NCBI RefSeq assembly: GCF_037975245.1
Contig: NC_092575.1
Coordinates: 24,024,341 to 24,088,340 of the forward strand
Length of the DNA: 64,000 nt
Source: Apostichopus japonicus
Lineage: Eukaryota; Echinodermata; Holothuroidea; Aspidochirotida; Stichopodidae
Reading direction: 5' to 3'
A model generated the notes under the pieces. That model searched no databases. It saw only the letters and a list, made by a program, of their open reading frames with translations, and was not told the DNA's origin. Position 1 is the stretch's first letter. Each line of letters starts with the position of its first letter. This document shows positions 62,533 through 64,000 of the stretch, in pieces. A program made the translations under genes and the position numbers.

Positions 62533-63387
62533 CTGAAGAAAAAATAAATAGATAAATAGCAGAATGAAATGAACGTTTCAAAATGGACATAAGTATGGAA
62601 TCGCAATTTTAATACATTTTCATGAAGCTTGAAACTGTTTACTCCTATTTACAAAATTTACAGGTATTATTGTTCATAAAGGAATGTTATGATAAATAGC
62701 ATAGCAAAACTCAATGGTTAAATCAAGTGACTAATTTTTTTTTTTTTTGGGGGGGGGAGGGAGTGGGAATTAAGTTGTACTTCACAAATGATGGCTGCAT
62801 TAAAATAATGGGAGGACAGGAAATGTAGCATTGAAATAAATGTTTTCTTAAAACTAAAAACTGGCGATTTTAATTAAACAAAATATGAATTGAGAGCAGT
62901 AGTACAATGGATTTGTGGGATAGGGTAGGGCAGGGTAGGGGAGAAGGTGGATAGCTAAATTGGATAGGTGACTAAATTATTTAAAATTATTTAATTTCCT
63001 TGCCGCTTACATACAGTAGCATATTCATGTGACATGAGCATATTGTTTACATTTAATTAAACATGTTTACTATTTGGTCAAATACCACAGGTGAAAATGT
63101 TTGATATTGCAAGATAAAGCTAACAACCAAAATACCACAGGATGCAAAACAGATCACTTACTACAAATACTATGTAAATATTCTATATTTCTTTATATTT
63201 TTGCTTATAAAGTATAATTCCAAGCATTACAAACACATAAAGTGAACTGCATTGATAGCGGTATGTCTGTAATGGACATAAATTGGAACAAATGTTCCAT
63301 TAGGAACCCAGAAAAGCCTGTCTAGGGGACATTTTTTACTACCCTGTCCTTCCATAAATATTGCACAAAGCAAATATGCATGCTTAC
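62533..63387 (-). other. Intron (855 bp) of the MYO18A-like gene
   Basis: AT-rich intron with a T-run then G-run near 62735-62760 and a G-quadruplex motif at 62917-62941. No coding sequence seen. Confidence 0.8.
62917..62941 (+). repeat. G-quadruplex motif
   Basis: Five runs of at least three G, each separated by only two bases (GGGATAGGGTAGGG, then CAGGGTAGGGG). This fits the canonical four-run quadruplex pattern with very short loops. It lies on the strand opposite to the gene's RNA, so it would form in the template DNA, not in the transcript. Confidence 0.6.
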
Positions 63388-63471
63388 CTTTTCCTCAATG
63401 TCTTGCAATTGTGTTCTAAGATCAGATATGGTCTGGTTAGCCTCCAGAAGCTTAGCTTGATCCAAGGCAGC
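63388..63471 (-). CDS. MYO18A: Myosin XVIII (MYO18A-like) coiled-coil exon, first in window
   Basis: This 84-nt exon encodes 28 residues (AALDQAKLLEANQTISDLRT, then QLQDIEEK) of the distal myosin rod. On the minus strand it is bounded by TCATTTTAG at the acceptor and GTAAGC at the donor, both phase 0. Hydrophobic residues recur at heptad spacing with a high Glu/Gln/Lys/Asp content, as expected for a two-stranded coiled coil. It continues in frame into the exon at 62395-62532. From memory of vertebrate MYO18A, it aligns with the segment containing INDLQAQLEE. The preceding rod exons and the motor domain are outside the window. Taken alone it could be any myosin-II-like tail; the class XVIII call rests on the downstream exons. 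Confidence 0.8.
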
Positions 63472-64000
63472 CTAAAATGAAGGAATACAAAATTTCTTTT
63501 TTGTTAACTTTAGCAGGTTTGTCAGGCAAAATGTCCAGTTGGATAGCAGTATTAAAGGAGAGTTAGACACACGTCTAGAAACAAGGATTCATATCACAGT
63601 AATATTAGACATAATAAATGGCATCCCCAAATCCTTTCCTTCCCAAGCATCGGAAACGATTGAAACTATTAGTCTGGGGTTGGGTCATGTGACCAGGGTG
63701 TACCCAGCCCTACTATCTTCAAAGAAACAGTGCTCAGTACAAACTGGGTATTTTGTCTGACCACTGTCAGCCACCAATAATAGGCTAAATATGACATGAA
63801 AAACCCAAATCCAAAAGTGCCACAGAAATGGAAAAAAATGTTATGTACAAGAGCCAATAAAAATAATTGCTTTTAATTTTTTTAAATAATATTTTTCACT
63901 CCAAGTCTTGTTCCTTGTGGATTTGCTGCTTAAACCAACACTCACGAGAAGTGTCGGTACGATTTTTTGTCGGTACCACATTATCCGCTGTTTCAATCTC
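63472..64000 (-). other. Partial intron upstream of the first visible exon
   Basis: Intron sequence of the MYO18A-like gene up to the window edge. GTGAGT at about 63940-63945 on the minus strand follows a short open stretch, but its translation (with Trp, Tyr and Pro) does not fit the myosin rod. No supported exon is present. Confidence 0.6.

Noticed and set aside
63946-64000. Possible exon at the window edge before GTGAGT (minus strand)
   Set aside because: The phase would fit, but the translation contains Trp, Tyr and Pro and does not resemble the myosin XVIII rod that should precede the next exon.

Overview
The window is AT-rich, intron-rich eukaryotic DNA. It has no long ORFs, large introns with GT/AG borders, many simple repeats and polypurine tracts, and small transposable elements. 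The repeat style (hAT-type MITEs, a tRNA-headed SINE with an ACAT-type tail, Penelope-type hairpin motifs) suggests a marine invertebrate, plausibly a non-vertebrate deuterostome such as an echinoderm. The species cannot be fixed from sequence alone.

One protein-coding gene is well supported. It runs on the minus strand and is the 3' part of a class XVIII myosin heavy chain (MYO18A-like). Six coding exons join in phase: 63471-63388, 62532-62395, 61778-61593, 50569-50436, 43194-43033 and 8218-7924. Together they give 999 nt, or 332 residues plus a stop. The first three and most of the fourth encode the end of the coiled-coil rod. The last two encode a Ser/Asp/Tyr-rich, probably unstructured tail ending in NPDYI. 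The motor domain and most of the rod lie beyond the right edge. Introns grow towards the 3' end: 855, 616, 11,023, 7,241 and 34,814 bp. A 45-nt phase-preserving segment at 38731-38775 could be a cassette exon inside the last intron.

About 1-7923 is 3' UTR and downstream DNA. It holds a probable hAT-like element (1416-2945), a complete 361-bp hAT-type MITE with a perfect 8-bp target duplication (3714-4074), and a hammerhead-like hairpin repeat (6969-7008). The 34.8-kb last intron holds a 1,726-bp hAT-type element with perfect 8-bp target duplications (15554-17279), a tRNA-derived SINE (18413-18686), a retroposon 3' end (about 20820-20988), a TTAA-bounded palindromic MITE (31941-32098) and a 24-bp minisatellite (41835-42353). 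The 43-50 kb intron contains a weak candidate for a nested plus-strand two-exon gene (47930-49086) and degenerate repeats. The 50-61 kb intron has a second hammerhead-like motif (53885-53914), a possible 5S-rRNA-derived fragment and a three-copy 165-bp tandem repeat.

No virus, operon, CRISPR array, intact transposase or intact reverse transcriptase was seen. The most interesting points are the paired hammerhead-like motifs, the shared internal module in two hAT-type elements with different ends, the very long last intron with a possible cassette exon, and the nested plus-strand candidate.
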